In this document: positions 8,772 to 18,291 of the stretch, one piece after another
How the letters are laid out: each line of letters starts with the position of its first letter
Numbering within the stretch: position 1 is the first letter of the stretch
Source: Bin87 sp965220265
Lineage (GTDB): Bacteria > Chloroflexota > Dehalococcoidia > Lucifugimonadales > UBA3495
Assembly (NCBI GenBank): GCA_965220265.1
Contig: CBDCPM010000004.1
Location: 4,216,001-4,280,000 of the forward strand
DNA length: 64,000 bases
Direction: 5' to 3'
Position numbers and translations under genes: made by a program
Notes under the pieces: generated by a model
What the model saw: the letters and a program-made list of their open reading frames with translations, nothing else
Databases searched by the model: none
Told to the model about the DNA's origin: nothing

Positions 8772-9731
8772 CTACGTAGCAGATGGCTGGCGGCGACCGA
8801 GGGTAAAGACGCGGCCGAACTCGCGACGTTCCCAGATAACCAGGAACTGGGCCGCGATGAAGATGGAGCTATAGGTTCCGACGACCACGCCGATGGCCAC
8901 CACCAAAAGGAGTTCCCGGATCGATGCGCCGCCGATGAGCAGCATGGCCAGCAGCACCAGCAACGTGGTGAAGCTGGTGTTGACGGACCGGGCCACGCTC
9001 TCGATGATGCTGAGGTTCACGGTGTCTTCAAGGCTGCGGTCGGGCACCCGGATGGAATTCTCGCGGATGCGGTCGAACACCACGATGGTGTCGTTGACCG
9101 AGTATCCGGCGACGGTGAGGATACCGACGATGAACATGGAGTTGACCTCCATGCCCAAGACGCGGCCGAGGATGGAGAACACGCCGAGGACGATCACGGT
9201 GTCGTGAACGAGGGTCACGACCGCGGCCACGCCATAGCGATGGGCACGGGGAACCCGGCGGAAGGCGTACCAGATGTAGCCGAGGATGAAGACGGAGGCG
9301 ACCAACAGGGCCAGGAAGGTGTTGCGGACGGTCTCCTGAGCAATGATGGGTGACACAGTATCGACGCCGGAGGCATCGATGGGACCGATTCGCGCCTCAA
9401 GGGCGTCCTCGATGCGCTGGCGCTCGGAGGACCCGCCGTCAGAGGGCTCTTCGAGCACGCGGGTGCGGATCAAAACGGAGCGGTCACCCACGGCCTGGAC
9501 CTTCGCCTGAGGATGGCCGACGGTGGACAAAAGGTCGCGGACAGCGACAGTGCTCGCCGGATCCTCAAAAGCGACGGTCAGAACCGAACCGCTAGAGAAG
9601 TCGATTCCGGCTTTGAGACCGGAGCCGCCGCTGGCCCAGCCGGGCGGGGCAATCATGGACAGCAGACCGGGGATAATCAGCAGGGCCGAAAATACAAAGT
9701 ACCAGCCGCGCTTGCCGACGATATTGAACAT
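8772..9731 (-). CDS. secF: Protein translocase subunit SecF
   Basis: A 319-residue inner-membrane protein that works with SecD to drive late steps of Sec export using the proton motive force. The N-terminal helix is followed by GIDFSSGSVLTVAF, a ~95-residue periplasmic domain, and a five-helix domain with VNDTIVVFDRIREN, the SecF signature. Length is normal. It starts 3 nt after the secD stop, so the two are translationally coupled. Confidence 0.96.
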   Translation of the reverse strand: MFNIVGKRGWYFVFSALLIIPGLLSMIAPPGWASGGSGLKAGIDFSSGSVLTVAFEDPASTVAVRDLLSTVGHPQAKVQAVGDRSVLIRTRVLEEPSDGGSSERQRIEDALEARIGPIDASGVDTVSPIIAQETVRNTFLALLVASVFILGYIWYAFRRVPRAHRYGVAAVVTLVHDTVIVLGVFSILGRVLGMEVNSMFIVGILTVAGYSVNDTIVVFDRIRENSIRVPDRSLEDTVNLSIIESVARSVNTSFTTLLVLLAMLLIGGASIRELLLVVAIGVVVGTYSSIFIAAQFLVIWERREFGRVFTLGRRQPSAT

Positions 9732-9734
9732 TCG

Positions 9735-11576
9735 TTATTGGCCCCCCTGGGCCGACTGAGGGCGCTGCCCAGTAGACCGGGGTTGGATCTTTTCCGGGGT
9801 GAACAGACTGGCGGTGCGGCCCAGAGCCGTGGCCTGAAAGGCCTGGAGCAAGTTGCGGCTGACCACGACTGCGGTGAACATGCTTACGATCACGCCAACC
9901 AACAGGGTCAGGGCAAAGCCGTTGATCAATCCACCGCCCAGGCGGTTGCCGAACCACAGGAGCACGACGCAGGTAATCAGCGTACTGACATTACCGTCCC
10001 GGATAGCGGGCCAAGCACGGTTGAAGCCCACCTGCATTGCCGAACCCAGGGAGCGGCCCAGCCGGATCTCCTCCTTGATGCGCTCGAAGATCAGGATGTT
10101 TGCATCGACGGCGAGACCGATGGAAAGGATGAAACCGCCAATGTGAGGCAAGGTGAGGGTGATGGGCACCAATTTGAAGATGGCCAGCGTCATGACGGCG
10201 TAACAGACGAGGGCGACGGCGGCGACGACGCCGGCGGCGCGGTAGTAGGCGATGACGAAGATGAGCACCAGGGCCAAACCGACCAGACCGGCCATCAGGC
10301 TGAGTTGCAGCGATTCCTTGCCGAGTATGGAATCGACCCCGGATTCCTGGATGAGGTTCAAGGGTACGGGGAGACTACCGGACTTGAGCTGGATCGCCAG
10401 CGTCCGGGCGCTTTCGCGGTTGAAGCCACCAGAAATCTGGCTGCGTCCGTCGCGGATGTGAGCGCGGGCGACGGGCGCGATAATCTCGTTGCGGTCGAGG
10501 AACACGGCGATTACCGCATCGGTCTGAGGATTGGTCTGCGTGCTGATTTCGCCAGTCATTTGGCCGAACAACTCAGCGCCGCGATCATCGAACTGGATGT
10601 TGACGACCCACGCACCGATCTCGTCGGTGCTGACGAAGGCATCATCCAGGTCGTCGCCAGTGAGGCCGATACTACTGTCGGTATAAGGACGCTCGCAACC
10701 AATGTAAGTTCCGTCGGCGGCGACGACCGGCCCTGCGCACTGACGGCGGAGAAACTCGAGCTGGGCAGTCTCGCCGATGAGACGCTTGGCGTCATCGATG
10801 CCCCCGGTCACCTGATAGGAAACGATGGGACCGACTTCGGATACCAAGATGGTTTCGAGAGCCTGGCGTTGGGCGGCATCGAGGGAGGTGGCGGTGGTGA
10901 TGCGGAAGCGGTTGGAATCCCGGTCCACCACGTCGTCGCCGTAGCCCTGATCGGCGATGACGCTACCGAGCTTGGCGATGTCGGCGGCGTCGGTAAACTC
11001 GACGGAAACGACGGAGCCGGTGGCGCCGGGGAGTTGGACGATGATGCGGTCGTCGCCGAAACGCTGGACTATCGGTTCCTCGGTGCCGTAGAGGTTGACG
11101 CGGTTACTGATGATGCTGAGCACGCCGTCCATCTGCTCTTCAGTGGGAGGGGGCGTGTCGTCGCTGATGAACTCGACGGGCTCGGCAATCGCGTCGATCA
11201 ATCCCTGGCGCACGGCTTCACGGCGCTCGGGGTAGAGAAATTCGCCAGTGATCCGGTAGGTTTGGGCACCATCGATCTGGCTTACAGTACCCTCATAGTC
11301 GGCGCTGGCCAGTGCTTCCTCGACGGCCGCGGCGTCCGATTCGGTGTCGTCGGGGAAAGTGACGGTCAGGACAGTTCCGGTTTCGGCCTGGTACACGAGA
11401 TGAGCGCCCCCCTGGAGGTCCAAGCCCAGTTTGAGGCCAAGCGGGCCGGTGTCGGCTCGATCGATACGGGCAACACCAGGTATCGCGATATGGATTTCCG
11501 GCAGAGCGAGGGAGACGGCCGAAACAGCCAGCACCGCCAGTATGAAAAGCGTCAGTAAAACGGTGCGTCGTCGCAT
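9735..11576 (-). CDS. secD: Protein translocase subunit SecD
   Basis: A 613-residue partner of SecF. It shows an N-terminal membrane helix, LKLGLDLQGGAHLVYQ, a large periplasmic region including GGFNRESARTLAIQLKSG, and the C-terminal transmembrane block with ILIFERIKEEIRLGRS. An AGGT site precedes the ATG at 11576. No yajC is seen upstream, which is unusual compared with many operons. A long plus-strand frame across this gene is a GC-driven shadow. Confidence 0.96.
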   Translation of the reverse strand: MRRRTVLLTLFILAVLAVSAVSLALPEIHIAIPGVARIDRADTGPLGLKLGLDLQGGAHLVYQAETGTVLTVTFPDDTESDAAAVEEALASADYEGTVSQIDGAQTYRITGEFLYPERREAVRQGLIDAIAEPVEFISDDTPPPTEEQMDGVLSIISNRVNLYGTEEPIVQRFGDDRIIVQLPGATGSVVSVEFTDAADIAKLGSVIADQGYGDDVVDRDSNRFRITTATSLDAAQRQALETILVSEVGPIVSYQVTGGIDDAKRLIGETAQLEFLRRQCAGPVVAADGTYIGCERPYTDSSIGLTGDDLDDAFVSTDEIGAWVVNIQFDDRGAELFGQMTGEISTQTNPQTDAVIAVFLDRNEIIAPVARAHIRDGRSQISGGFNRESARTLAIQLKSGSLPVPLNLIQESGVDSILGKESLQLSLMAGLVGLALVLIFVIAYYRAAGVVAAVALVCYAVMTLAIFKLVPITLTLPHIGGFILSIGLAVDANILIFERIKEEIRLGRSLGSAMQVGFNRAWPAIRDGNVSTLITCVVLLWFGNRLGGGLINGFALTLLVGVIVSMFTAVVVSRNLLQAFQATALGRTASLFTPEKIQPRSTGQRPQSAQGGQ

Positions 11577-11749
11577 GTTACCTGTTTCAGACCTCTATTC
11601 TGGTATTCCCGGCGCACTCTGCGCCAACGATGCTCGACCGGGTTATATGGCCGCTAATTTCGCGGGGCACCAATGGTGCACGTCGAGCGAATCAAGGAGA
11701 CAAATGGAATTATGCGCATTGATCCAACGGAGATTACGGCCAACGGAAG

Positions 11750-13222
11750 TTACGATAGATCGCCCTGGTTGACCAACCTGGCGGCCAATTCAATGGCATC
11801 GGATCGACTGGAGATTTCGCCTACCGCTTCGGCCTCGCGAAGGCGCTCCAGCAAAGAGCCGATACGGGGTCCGGGAGGGAGATCGAGAGCGTCCATCAAG
11901 TCATGGCCATTAATCAAGGGTGGGCTGCCATTCCGATTTTCGGGTTGTTCCGCCCCGGATCCGAGAACAACGGCGATCATTCTAGCATAGTTACCCCAGC
12001 GTTCTGGGGATAGTTCCGGGCCGCGGGCCGCCAATACATCAGCCATCGCGAGGTACAGCGTGTCCACCGCAGCGTCACCGACATCGCGGTAGTAACGGAA
12101 GATCGCCCGGGGAGACGGCATTTCGGACCCGTGCCGCAGTTGGCTGGGGCGCAGATGGTGCAGCACCATAACGGATACCAAATCGATAATCCGGCGAGAC
12201 ATGCGGAGCGATGACAGACGGTGCTCGACGACTTCGGCACCGACTTCGCTATGGCCGAGGAAGCGCACACGACCGTCGGCATCGGCGGCGCGGGTCTGGG
12301 GCTTGGCGATGTCATGGAGGAGAGCCGCCAATTTGAGGACCGTGCGGCGCGTATGGCCGTCGCCAATTATCTCTCCGAAATAGGCATCACCTTTTGCGGT
12401 CCAGGGCGCCATGGTGTAGATGGCGTTGTTGCGGTGACCGGCGGTGACCTCCTCGGCGTACTCGACGCAATGGAGCAGATGGTCCCACACGTCCCAATAG
12501 TGATGCGAACGGGGCTGCTCGCAATGCCGGGTGGCCTCCAACTCGGGGATCACGCGACAGAGGAGGTCGAGGCGATCCAGGACTTCCAACTGGGGGCGGG
12601 CGCCGTCGGCGGCCAGGATGGTCATGAACTCGTCGCGGACGCGTTCGGCCGACACGCGGGGCAGCAGGTGGGCGCCGCGCCGTATGAGGCGAGCAGTATC
12701 TGGCTCCATGCGGAGCCGCAGCTGCTGGGCAAGGCGGACGGCGCGGAGCATCCGCCCGGGATCGGCAGCAAAAACGCCATCGCTGCTGGCTCGGAGAAGG
12801 CGACGAGCCAGATCAGCCCTGCCGTTGAGAGGATCAATGATGGCGTCGTACCGCTCGTCGGTGTCCCAGCAGTCAAGAGGGATGCCCATGGCGTCGACGG
12901 TGAAGTCCCGGGAGCGGAGATCGTCCTCGATTGACCTGTCATGACCGGAAATATCGATCAGGAAGGGACGAGAGTTTTCGGAGAGGTCGGGAAGCGCGAC
13001 CCGCACGATATTCCACTCGGGCAAAGGAACCGCGGTTCCGCCGAGAAAATCGGCGACGGCGCGCCCCACGGGCTGGGCGTCGCCGGGAACGGCGAGGTCG
13101 ATGTCCTGGATCTCGCGGCCGAGCAGGGAATCGCGAACGACTCCACCGACGAGCCAGGCCGGGGAAACGAGTTGGGCGTCGAAAAACCCGGCCAGCCGGG
13201 TGATCAGGCTGGCGGAGTCCAT
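11750..13222 (-). CDS. tRNA nucleotidyltransferase / poly(A) polymerase family with HD domain
   Basis: A 490-residue class II nucleotidyltransferase. The head has LVGGVVRDSLLG and DIDLAVPG (the DxD metal site), followed by the RRDFTVDAM-like segment SRDFTVDAMG and RMLRAVRLAQQL. An HD phosphohydrolase domain follows (KLAALLHDIAKP). The family adds or repairs the tRNA CCA end, or acts as a CC- or A-adding enzyme; which of these applies cannot be told. The ATG at 13222 is one base from the def stop, indicating coupling. Two central insertions near the HD domain are longer than in the E. coli enzyme. Confidence 0.88.
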   Translation of the reverse strand: MDSASLITRLAGFFDAQLVSPAWLVGGVVRDSLLGREIQDIDLAVPGDAQPVGRAVADFLGGTAVPLPEWNIVRVALPDLSENSRPFLIDISGHDRSIEDDLRSRDFTVDAMGIPLDCWDTDERYDAIIDPLNGRADLARRLLRASSDGVFAADPGRMLRAVRLAQQLRLRMEPDTARLIRRGAHLLPRVSAERVRDEFMTILAADGARPQLEVLDRLDLLCRVIPELEATRHCEQPRSHHYWDVWDHLLHCVEYAEEVTAGHRNNAIYTMAPWTAKGDAYFGEIIGDGHTRRTVLKLAALLHDIAKPQTRAADADGRVRFLGHSEVGAEVVEHRLSSLRMSRRIIDLVSVMVLHHLRPSQLRHGSEMPSPRAIFRYYRDVGDAAVDTLYLAMADVLAARGPELSPERWGNYARMIAVVLGSGAEQPENRNGSPPLINGHDLMDALDLPPGPRIGSLLERLREAEAVGEISSRSDAIELAARLVNQGDLS

Positions 13223-13223
13223 G

Positions 13224-13856
13224 CTAGTCGGCGACAGTGGCGTCGTCGGTCTGACGGACGGAGGACCGGCCGTTGCTGGGGTCGAACTGGGGCACAACGT
13301 GGCGGTTCATGCGCGAGGCAGCGGCCTCCAGCTCGGCGGCGTCGGGTTCCCCGGTGGGGATGTATTCGACGTCACCGTTTTCATCGACATGGATGCGGAA
13401 AAACTGGTCGTGGGCGATCAGGTGGTCGATGTACAGGATGCCGTTGAGATGATCGGTCTCGTGTTCGACGGCCTGAGCGAGCATGCATTCGGCCTTGAGG
13501 CGCTGCTGCTTGCCGGTGAGGTCCTGATAACGCACCCGGATGCGCTCGGAGCGGTTTACCATGCCACGATAGCCGGGCAGGCTGAGACAGCCCTCTTCGA
13601 CCTCGCGGAGACCCTCCCGCCGCATGATCTCGGGGTTGACCAGGACCAGCACCTCCTCCCAATCTTCCATTTTTACGACGCAGATGCGCTGCAGGACGCC
13701 CACCTGGTTGGCCGCCAAACCAACGCCGTGGCGGGCGTTCATGGTTTCCTCCATGTCGGCGGCGAGCTTTGCCAGCTTCGCGTCAAACTGCGTCACCTTG
13801 CGGGCCCGCTGGCGTAGGATCGGATCGGGAAATATGCGTATCTGGAGCACGGCCAC
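13224..13856 (-). CDS. def: Peptide deformylase
   Basis: A 210-residue metalloenzyme removing the formyl group from nascent proteins. All three motifs are present: GVGLAANQ (residues 44-51), EEGCLSLPG with metal ligand Cys90, and QAVEHETDHLNG with His132, Glu133 and His136. A C-terminal extension of about 45 residues after the core (acidic, then Asn/Ser-rich) is unlike the shortest homologues. The start is a GTG. It is immediately upstream of the nucleotidyltransferase gene. Confidence 0.95.
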   Translation of the reverse strand: MAVLQIRIFPDPILRQRARKVTQFDAKLAKLAADMEETMNARHGVGLAANQVGVLQRICVVKMEDWEEVLVLVNPEIMRREGLREVEEGCLSLPGYRGMVNRSERIRVRYQDLTGKQQRLKAECMLAQAVEHETDHLNGILYIDHLIAHDQFFRIHVDENGDVEYIPTGEPDAAELEAAASRMNRHVVPQFDPSNGRSSVRQTDDATVAD

Positions 13857-13985
13857 GGTAGCACCCCTGGGTCGGCGGCCATCGCCGCCGTCGGTATTGC
13901 GAAATTCGTAATCTTAGAGGCGATTATATTCTTGCGGTTTCCGCAGTGTAAAGCCGGGCGGGCGCTCGCGCGTACCCAATTGGTC

Positions 13986-14074
13986 ACCGGGAGGAGCGAC
14001 GCAACGCGGCAATCCTGTCCGCCGGACGGCGTCTCCTCCCCCAACGAGATTGCCGCGCTTCGCTCGCAATGACA
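13986..14074. repeat. Dispersed palindromic repeat, copy 1
   Basis: The right arm, ending GCTCGCAATGACA, reads in reverse complement as the CATTGCGAGCGAAGCGCGG core. The left arm (GAGGAGCGACGCAACGCGGC) is an imperfect inverted copy. Four further copies lie in other gaps of this window. No ORF is inside; it fits a REP/MITE-like non-autonomous element between fhs and def. Confidence 0.8.
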
Positions 14075-14137
14075 GTTTTACGCGGGTGGACCAGCGTGAG
14101 AGCACTGCATAGATTGCTGGCGCGAGGATGCTGGCTG

Positions 14138-15775
14138 CTAAAGGTTCACGATCTCGCCGTCGGCGGATACGTCCATGTCCACAGCCCGAGGTCGGGTCGG
14201 GAGGCCGGGCAAGGTTTCGATCCGGCCCGCGAGGGTGTAGAGGAAGCCGGCACCGACGGAGGCACGGATGTCGGACACCGGGAAGACGTAGCCGGAGGGG
14301 CTGCCCTTGAGGGTCGGGTCGTGGGAGATGGACAGGTGAGTCTTGGCCATGCAGATGGGCAACTTGTCCCATCCCTGGGTGGCGAAGGAGCGAGCACGAC
14401 GGCGGGCGTCGGGGGTCCACGTCACGCTTTCAGCACCGTAAACGCGCCGGGCGAGAGCCAGCACCTTGTCCTCTATGGATGCGTCGAGGTCGTAGGCGTA
14501 GTCGATCTTCTGCGGCGCGACGGACGGGTCGTTAGCGGCACGGGCGACCGCCTCGGCGAGGGCGACGCCGCCCTCACCACCGTCGGTGAACCCGGAGTAT
14601 TCGGCGGTGGCGTAGGCGCCGGCCTGCTCGGCGATGGCAGCGGCGGCCTGAAGCTCCTCGTCGCTGTCACCCTCGAAGCGGTTGAGGGCGACGACGACGG
14701 GAAGGCCGAAGCTGCGCACGATGTTGATGTGATGGACGAGGTTGGAGGAGCCGGCTTTCATCGCGTCCAAGTTGGGCTGGGCCAGGTTGCGGCGGAGCGC
14801 GCCGCCGTGCCAGCGCAGGGCACGGACTGAGGACACCAGAACGGCGGCGGCAACCGGCAAACCGCTCTGACGGGTCTTGATGTGCATGAATTTTTCGAAG
14901 CCGAGGTCGGAGGCAAACCCGGCCTCGGTGATGATGATGTCGGCGTAACCGAGAGCGAGCCGGTCGGCGATGATGGAACTGCAGCCGTGGGCAATATTGC
15001 CGAAGGGGCCGGAATGGACCAGCGCGGGTTGGCCTTCCATGGTCTGCACGAGGTTGGGCATGATGGTGTGACGCATGACGGCCATGAGGGGGCCGGTCAG
15101 ACCGAGGTCACCGACCGATACCGGGTCGCCGCTACGGCTAGTGCCGACGACGATACGCGAAATGCGCGCGCGCAGGTCATCGAGGTCGTGGGCCAGCGCG
15201 AGAATGGCCATGATTTCCGAAGCGGTCACGAAGTCGAAGCGAGTCTCGCGCAGCGGGCTGTTGGCGTTTCCACCCAGCCCGGTAGTTATCTGGCGAAGGG
15301 CGCGGTCGGAGGCGTCGGTAACGCGGGACCAGGTGACACCCTCGGGCGCCATGTCGCAGGCGTTGTTTCGGTAGACGGCATTTTCGACCAGGGCGGCCAA
15401 GAGGTTGTGCGTGGAGCCGACGGCGTGGGCGTCGCCAGTGAAATGGATGTTGATCTCGTCTTCGGGAACGATGCGGGCCTTGCCGCCACCGGTGCCGCCA
15501 CCCTTGATACCGAAGATTGGGCCCAGAGCCGGCTCACGCAGGTTGACGACGGGCTTATGGCCCAACCGACCCAAGCCATCGGTCAAGCCAATGGAGGTAG
15601 TGGTCTTGCCTTCGCCGGCCGGGGTGGGCGTGATACCGGTTACCACCACGAGCTTGCCGCGCGGGCCGTTTTCCCGAATTGCGTCGAGGCTCACCTTGGC
15701 CTTGGTGTTGCCGAAGGGAATCAGGTACTTCTGGTCTATACCCAAGCGTTCCGCTACAACGTTTATGGGGTCCAT
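14138..15775 (-). CDS. fhs: Formate-tetrahydrofolate ligase
   Basis: A 545-residue enzyme forming 10-formyl-THF from formate, THF and ATP, feeding one-carbon metabolism. Diagnostic segments are VVVTGITPTPAGEGKTTTSIG (P-loop), the glycine-rich FGIKGGGTGGGKA, and NIHFTGDAHAVGSTHNLLAA. The ATG at 15775 is chosen over a TTG five codons upstream because GGAG lies about nine bases before it. Length is normal for the family. No methylene-THF dehydrogenase gene is adjacent. Confidence 0.96.
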   Translation of the reverse strand: MDPINVVAERLGIDQKYLIPFGNTKAKVSLDAIRENGPRGKLVVVTGITPTPAGEGKTTTSIGLTDGLGRLGHKPVVNLREPALGPIFGIKGGGTGGGKARIVPEDEINIHFTGDAHAVGSTHNLLAALVENAVYRNNACDMAPEGVTWSRVTDASDRALRQITTGLGGNANSPLRETRFDFVTASEIMAILALAHDLDDLRARISRIVVGTSRSGDPVSVGDLGLTGPLMAVMRHTIMPNLVQTMEGQPALVHSGPFGNIAHGCSSIIADRLALGYADIIITEAGFASDLGFEKFMHIKTRQSGLPVAAAVLVSSVRALRWHGGALRRNLAQPNLDAMKAGSSNLVHHINIVRSFGLPVVVALNRFEGDSDEELQAAAAIAEQAGAYATAEYSGFTDGGEGGVALAEAVARAANDPSVAPQKIDYAYDLDASIEDKVLALARRVYGAESVTWTPDARRRARSFATQGWDKLPICMAKTHLSISHDPTLKGSPSGYVFPVSDIRASVGAGFLYTLAGRIETLPGLPTRPRAVDMDVSADGEIVNL

Positions 15776-16101
15776 GTTTAGCCGCTCCAAGAATGCCGGT
15801 TTGGTTTACCGTGTTTGGGGTGAGATGGCACGCGCGTGAGCCAGAGGCCAGCGAAGCCACGCATAAAATTATAGGCCCATGCGGCTCGGGCGGCAAAACG
15901 GGAACGGGCCTCACGCGTACACAGTTTGCCATTGCGAGGAGCGAAGCGACGTGACAACCCCGTCTTCCGGACGATCATTCATCCGCCAACGAGATTGCCG
16001 CGCTTCCCTCGCAATGACAATTTGAATGCAAGTGGGCACGCTTGAGAAGAAGCGGCCGACCCGGCCGGTGAGCGGCGCAAACCCGGGGAGCGCCGGCAGC
16101 G
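15776..16101. other. Intergenic region upstream of fhs with repeat copy 2
   Basis: A 326-bp gap between the start of fhs and the end of the nitrilase-family gene. It contains the palindromic repeat listed separately and no convincing ORF. The fhs promoter should lie near 15780-15900 but no clear box was found. Confidence 0.5.
15929..16018. repeat. Dispersed palindromic repeat, copy 2
   Basis: The left arm begins CATTGCGAGGAGCGAAGCG and the right arm ends CCCTCGCAATGACA, with CCAACGAGATTGCCGCG before it. It is the same family as copy 1. The outer flanks (CACGCGTACACAG to the left, AAGTGGGCACGC to the right) also look like diverged inverted arms. Confidence 0.8.
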
Positions 16102-16878
16102 CTACAGCCAGGCGATTTCGTAGTCGGTGGAAACGGGAGCCATGGCGTCCAGATCCCAGTCAAACACCAGGACCGCCGACGCCTCTCCGCAAAAGGCCTG
16201 AAGCACGCGCTTGCCGTCCACCGCGACGACGCTCACCGCCTCGTTGAAGTCGAGGTCATCGGCTTCCCAGCCGGAACGGTTGCACACCATGATCGGCAGA
16301 CCGGTATCCAGGGTCCGCTGCTCCCATTCTCCGAGCGGGCCACAGTCGCCGGGGCCCCAGGAGGCCGGTGACACAAGGATCTCGGCGCCTCGATCTTTCA
16401 GGATGCCGGCGACGTCATTACGGTAGGCGTCGGCGCAGATCATCACGCCCACAGCGGTCCCGTCACAATCTATGGGGACAATTTCATCACCGGGCGACGA
16501 CCAGGCCTCCGGGCCGCGGAGAGCCTTGACCTTGCGGTGCCGTCCAATGATGCTCCCTTCCGGGCTAATCACGAATACGGTGTTGAACATCAGGCCGGCC
16601 TCGGGATCCCGCTCCGGATAGGACAGGAACACCGTAACGCCATGCTCGCGAACCTGGCCGCAGAAGGCCTGCATCCAGTCGTCGGGCTGGGGCAGGATCC
16701 AGTCGGTGCCGATCATCTCGGCGAACTTATACCCGGTGACGAACAATTCCGGAGTAATCACCCACTGGGCGCCCATGGCGGCAGCGCGTACCAAACCCTG
16801 CTCCGCGAGGGCACGATTGTGTACAACGTCGGCCAACTCGGGGGCCAAGTGAAGCATGGCAACGCGCAACGGTCTCAT
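16102..16878 (-). CDS. Carbon-nitrogen hydrolase (nitrilase superfamily)
   Basis: A 258-residue hydrolase with the Glu-Lys-Cys triad: Glu44 in ITPELFVTGY, Lys near 116-118 in GRHRKVKALRG, and Cys148 in VGVMICADAYRND. The family hydrolyses amides, nitriles or carbamoyl compounds; substrate is not predictable here. A strong AGAGGTG ribosome site sits before the ATG at 16878. It stands apart from its neighbours by about 80 nt on the upstream side. Confidence 0.88.
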   Translation of the reverse strand: MRPLRVAMLHLAPELADVVHNRALAEQGLVRAAAMGAQWVITPELFVTGYKFAEMIGTDWILPQPDDWMQAFCGQVREHGVTVFLSYPERDPEAGLMFNTVFVISPEGSIIGRHRKVKALRGPEAWSSPGDEIVPIDCDGTAVGVMICADAYRNDVAGILKDRGAEILVSPASWGPGDCGPLGEWEQRTLDTGLPIMVCNRSGWEADDLDFNEAVSVVAVDGKRVLQAFCGEASAVLVFDWDLDAMAPVSTDYEIAWL

Positions 16879-16958
16879 CGGTCACCTCTGCATCCTATAG
16901 TCGTTGGGCAATCCAGTAGTAGCGGTCGAGCATTTCACTACGACCGGCGTTGACGGAG

Positions 16959-17663
16959 CTACTGTTGCAACAGGATCCGGCCGCAGGTGCTGCACGGGAC
17001 CTGCTTCGACTTGTCACGCATCTGGCGGATGACGTTGCTGGTAAGAGCCATGCGGCAGGCCAAGCAGACGCGGCCGTTGTCAACCAGGGCGACGGCGGTG
17101 CCGGCTTTGTTGCGCCGCAGCCGCTCGTAACGTTGCAGATCGGCCTGGGGAAGGGTAACGGCCATATCCTGCCGCTGGCAGGATGCGGTTTCGCGGTCGC
17201 TCTCCAACTCCGTCAGCCGGTTGCTAAGGGACTCGATGAGGTTGTGCCATTCGATCGCGGCGGCCTCCATTCCATCGCGGGCGGCGACGGCGGCGGCCTC
17301 GTGGGTGTTCTGTTCCTGTTCGAGTTCCAACAACAGTTCGTCGAGCTGGTCGAGTTGGTATTTTGACGAATCGACTTCCCGCTGGATGGCGGAAAGATCG
17401 CGTCGGGAGGTATTTCCGCTGTAGAGACGCGCTTCCAACCCGGTGAGGCGCTCGCGGATCCGTTCTCCTTCCTCGCGACGGGACGTGGCGTTGGCATTCA
17501 CGGCGACGGCGCGGGCCGAGTGGTGCTCGGCTTCGCTGGTCAGGTCAGGCCGGTTGACGCCGGCAGCGAGCCGTCTTTTGATCCGGTCGCGCTCGGCGTC
17601 GATGCCGTCGATCCGATGGTCCAATTCTTGCAGCTGATATAACTGCTGCGGTGTAGTAGTCAT
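16959..17663 (-). CDS. Coiled-coil protein with C-terminal C4 zinc ribbon (DUF164/CT398-like)
   Basis: A 234-residue protein. Residues 5-180 form a long Glu/Arg/Leu-rich coiled-coil hairpin. The C-terminus carries a zinc ribbon with CLACRM and CSTCGRI. The architecture matches the widespread zinc-ribbon/coiled-coil family often annotated C4-type zinc ribbon, thought to bind nucleic acid or act as an adaptor. The ATG at 17663 is chosen; the long upstream extension is spurious. Confidence 0.85.
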   Translation of the reverse strand: MTTTPQQLYQLQELDHRIDGIDAERDRIKRRLAAGVNRPDLTSEAEHHSARAVAVNANATSRREEGERIRERLTGLEARLYSGNTSRRDLSAIQREVDSSKYQLDQLDELLLELEQEQNTHEAAAVAARDGMEAAAIEWHNLIESLSNRLTELESDRETASCQRQDMAVTLPQADLQRYERLRRNKAGTAVALVDNGRVCLACRMALTSNVIRQMRDKSKQVPCSTCGRILLQQ

Positions 17664-17822
17664 GGTGTGGCCGCCAGCTCCGTCGTCCAGATATCTCGAG
17701 GTCAGTCTAGCAGGGTTGGGGAGTGAATTGTAGTCGACGGTTGCGGCACGGGGACCTACGGCTCGCAGCCGCAACTCACCGTCAACGCCGGTGGGACAAG
17801 GGGCGGGGTCGTTGCACGACGA

Positions 17823-17853
17823 AGCCCCGTCGGGCGGGGGCGCCGACGGGGCT
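17823..17853 (-). terminator. Hairpin downstream of the DUF35 gene
   Basis: An 11-bp perfect stem (AGCCCCGTCGG / CCGACGGGGCT) starts about 23 nt past the DUF35 stop. No good T-run follows on the minus strand, so it may be a factor-aided terminator or an mRNA-stabilising hairpin. Confidence 0.5.
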
Positions 17854-17875
17854 CTTCCGGGGAAAACGGCCAGGA

Positions 17876-18289
17876 TCAGCCGGCCGGCTTGAAGTAGGGG
17901 ATGGTGATCTGAGGCGTGGCGGTCTGGAAAGTCACCTCCACGGGCATACCGATATGGACGTCTCGGGGATTGCAGTCGACGATGTTGGTGAACATCCGGA
18001 CACCCTCGTCCAGCTCCACAAGAGCGAGGACGTAGGGAACCATCTCGGCGAAACCGGTGGTGCGGTTCTGGTAGGTGACCGTGTAGGTCCAGACAGTGCC
18101 GCGGCCGCTGGACTGGACCCACCGGATGTTTTCGCTCCAGCAATTGGCGCAGATACCGCGGGGGTACCACTGGTACTCGTTGCAGTCGTCACAGATCTGG
18201 ATAACCAGTTGGCCGCGGCGGCAGGAGTCCCAGAATGCCTTGGTCTCACCGGCGACGGTGGGCAGGGGCTTGTTCCAAGTGGTGGTCAT
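17876..18289 (-). CDS. DUF35 / OB-fold zinc-ribbon acyl-CoA-associated protein
   Basis: A 137-residue protein with an N-terminal helix (ETKAFWDSCRRGQLVIQ), a rubredoxin-like zinc ribbon (CDDC and CANC) and an OB fold (GTVWTYTVTYQ). Such proteins pair with thiolase-like subunits, as in BbsAB and archaeal acetoacetyl-CoA thiolase complexes, and help bind acyl-CoA. It starts 2 nt after the thiolase-like gene, giving tight coupling. A partner role is inferred from this pairing. Confidence 0.9.
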   Translation of the reverse strand: MTTTWNKPLPTVAGETKAFWDSCRRGQLVIQICDDCNEYQWYPRGICANCWSENIRWVQSSGRGTVWTYTVTYQNRTTGFAEMVPYVLALVELDEGVRMFTNIVDCNPRDVHIGMPVEVTFQTATPQITIPYFKPAG

Positions 18290-18291
18290 GG

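Noticed and set aside
9513..11558. 681-codon plus-strand open frame
   Set aside because: It is antisense to secD, whose motifs are unmistakable, and its translation is low-complexity Gly/Asp/Val-rich. It is a shadow of GC-rich codon use.
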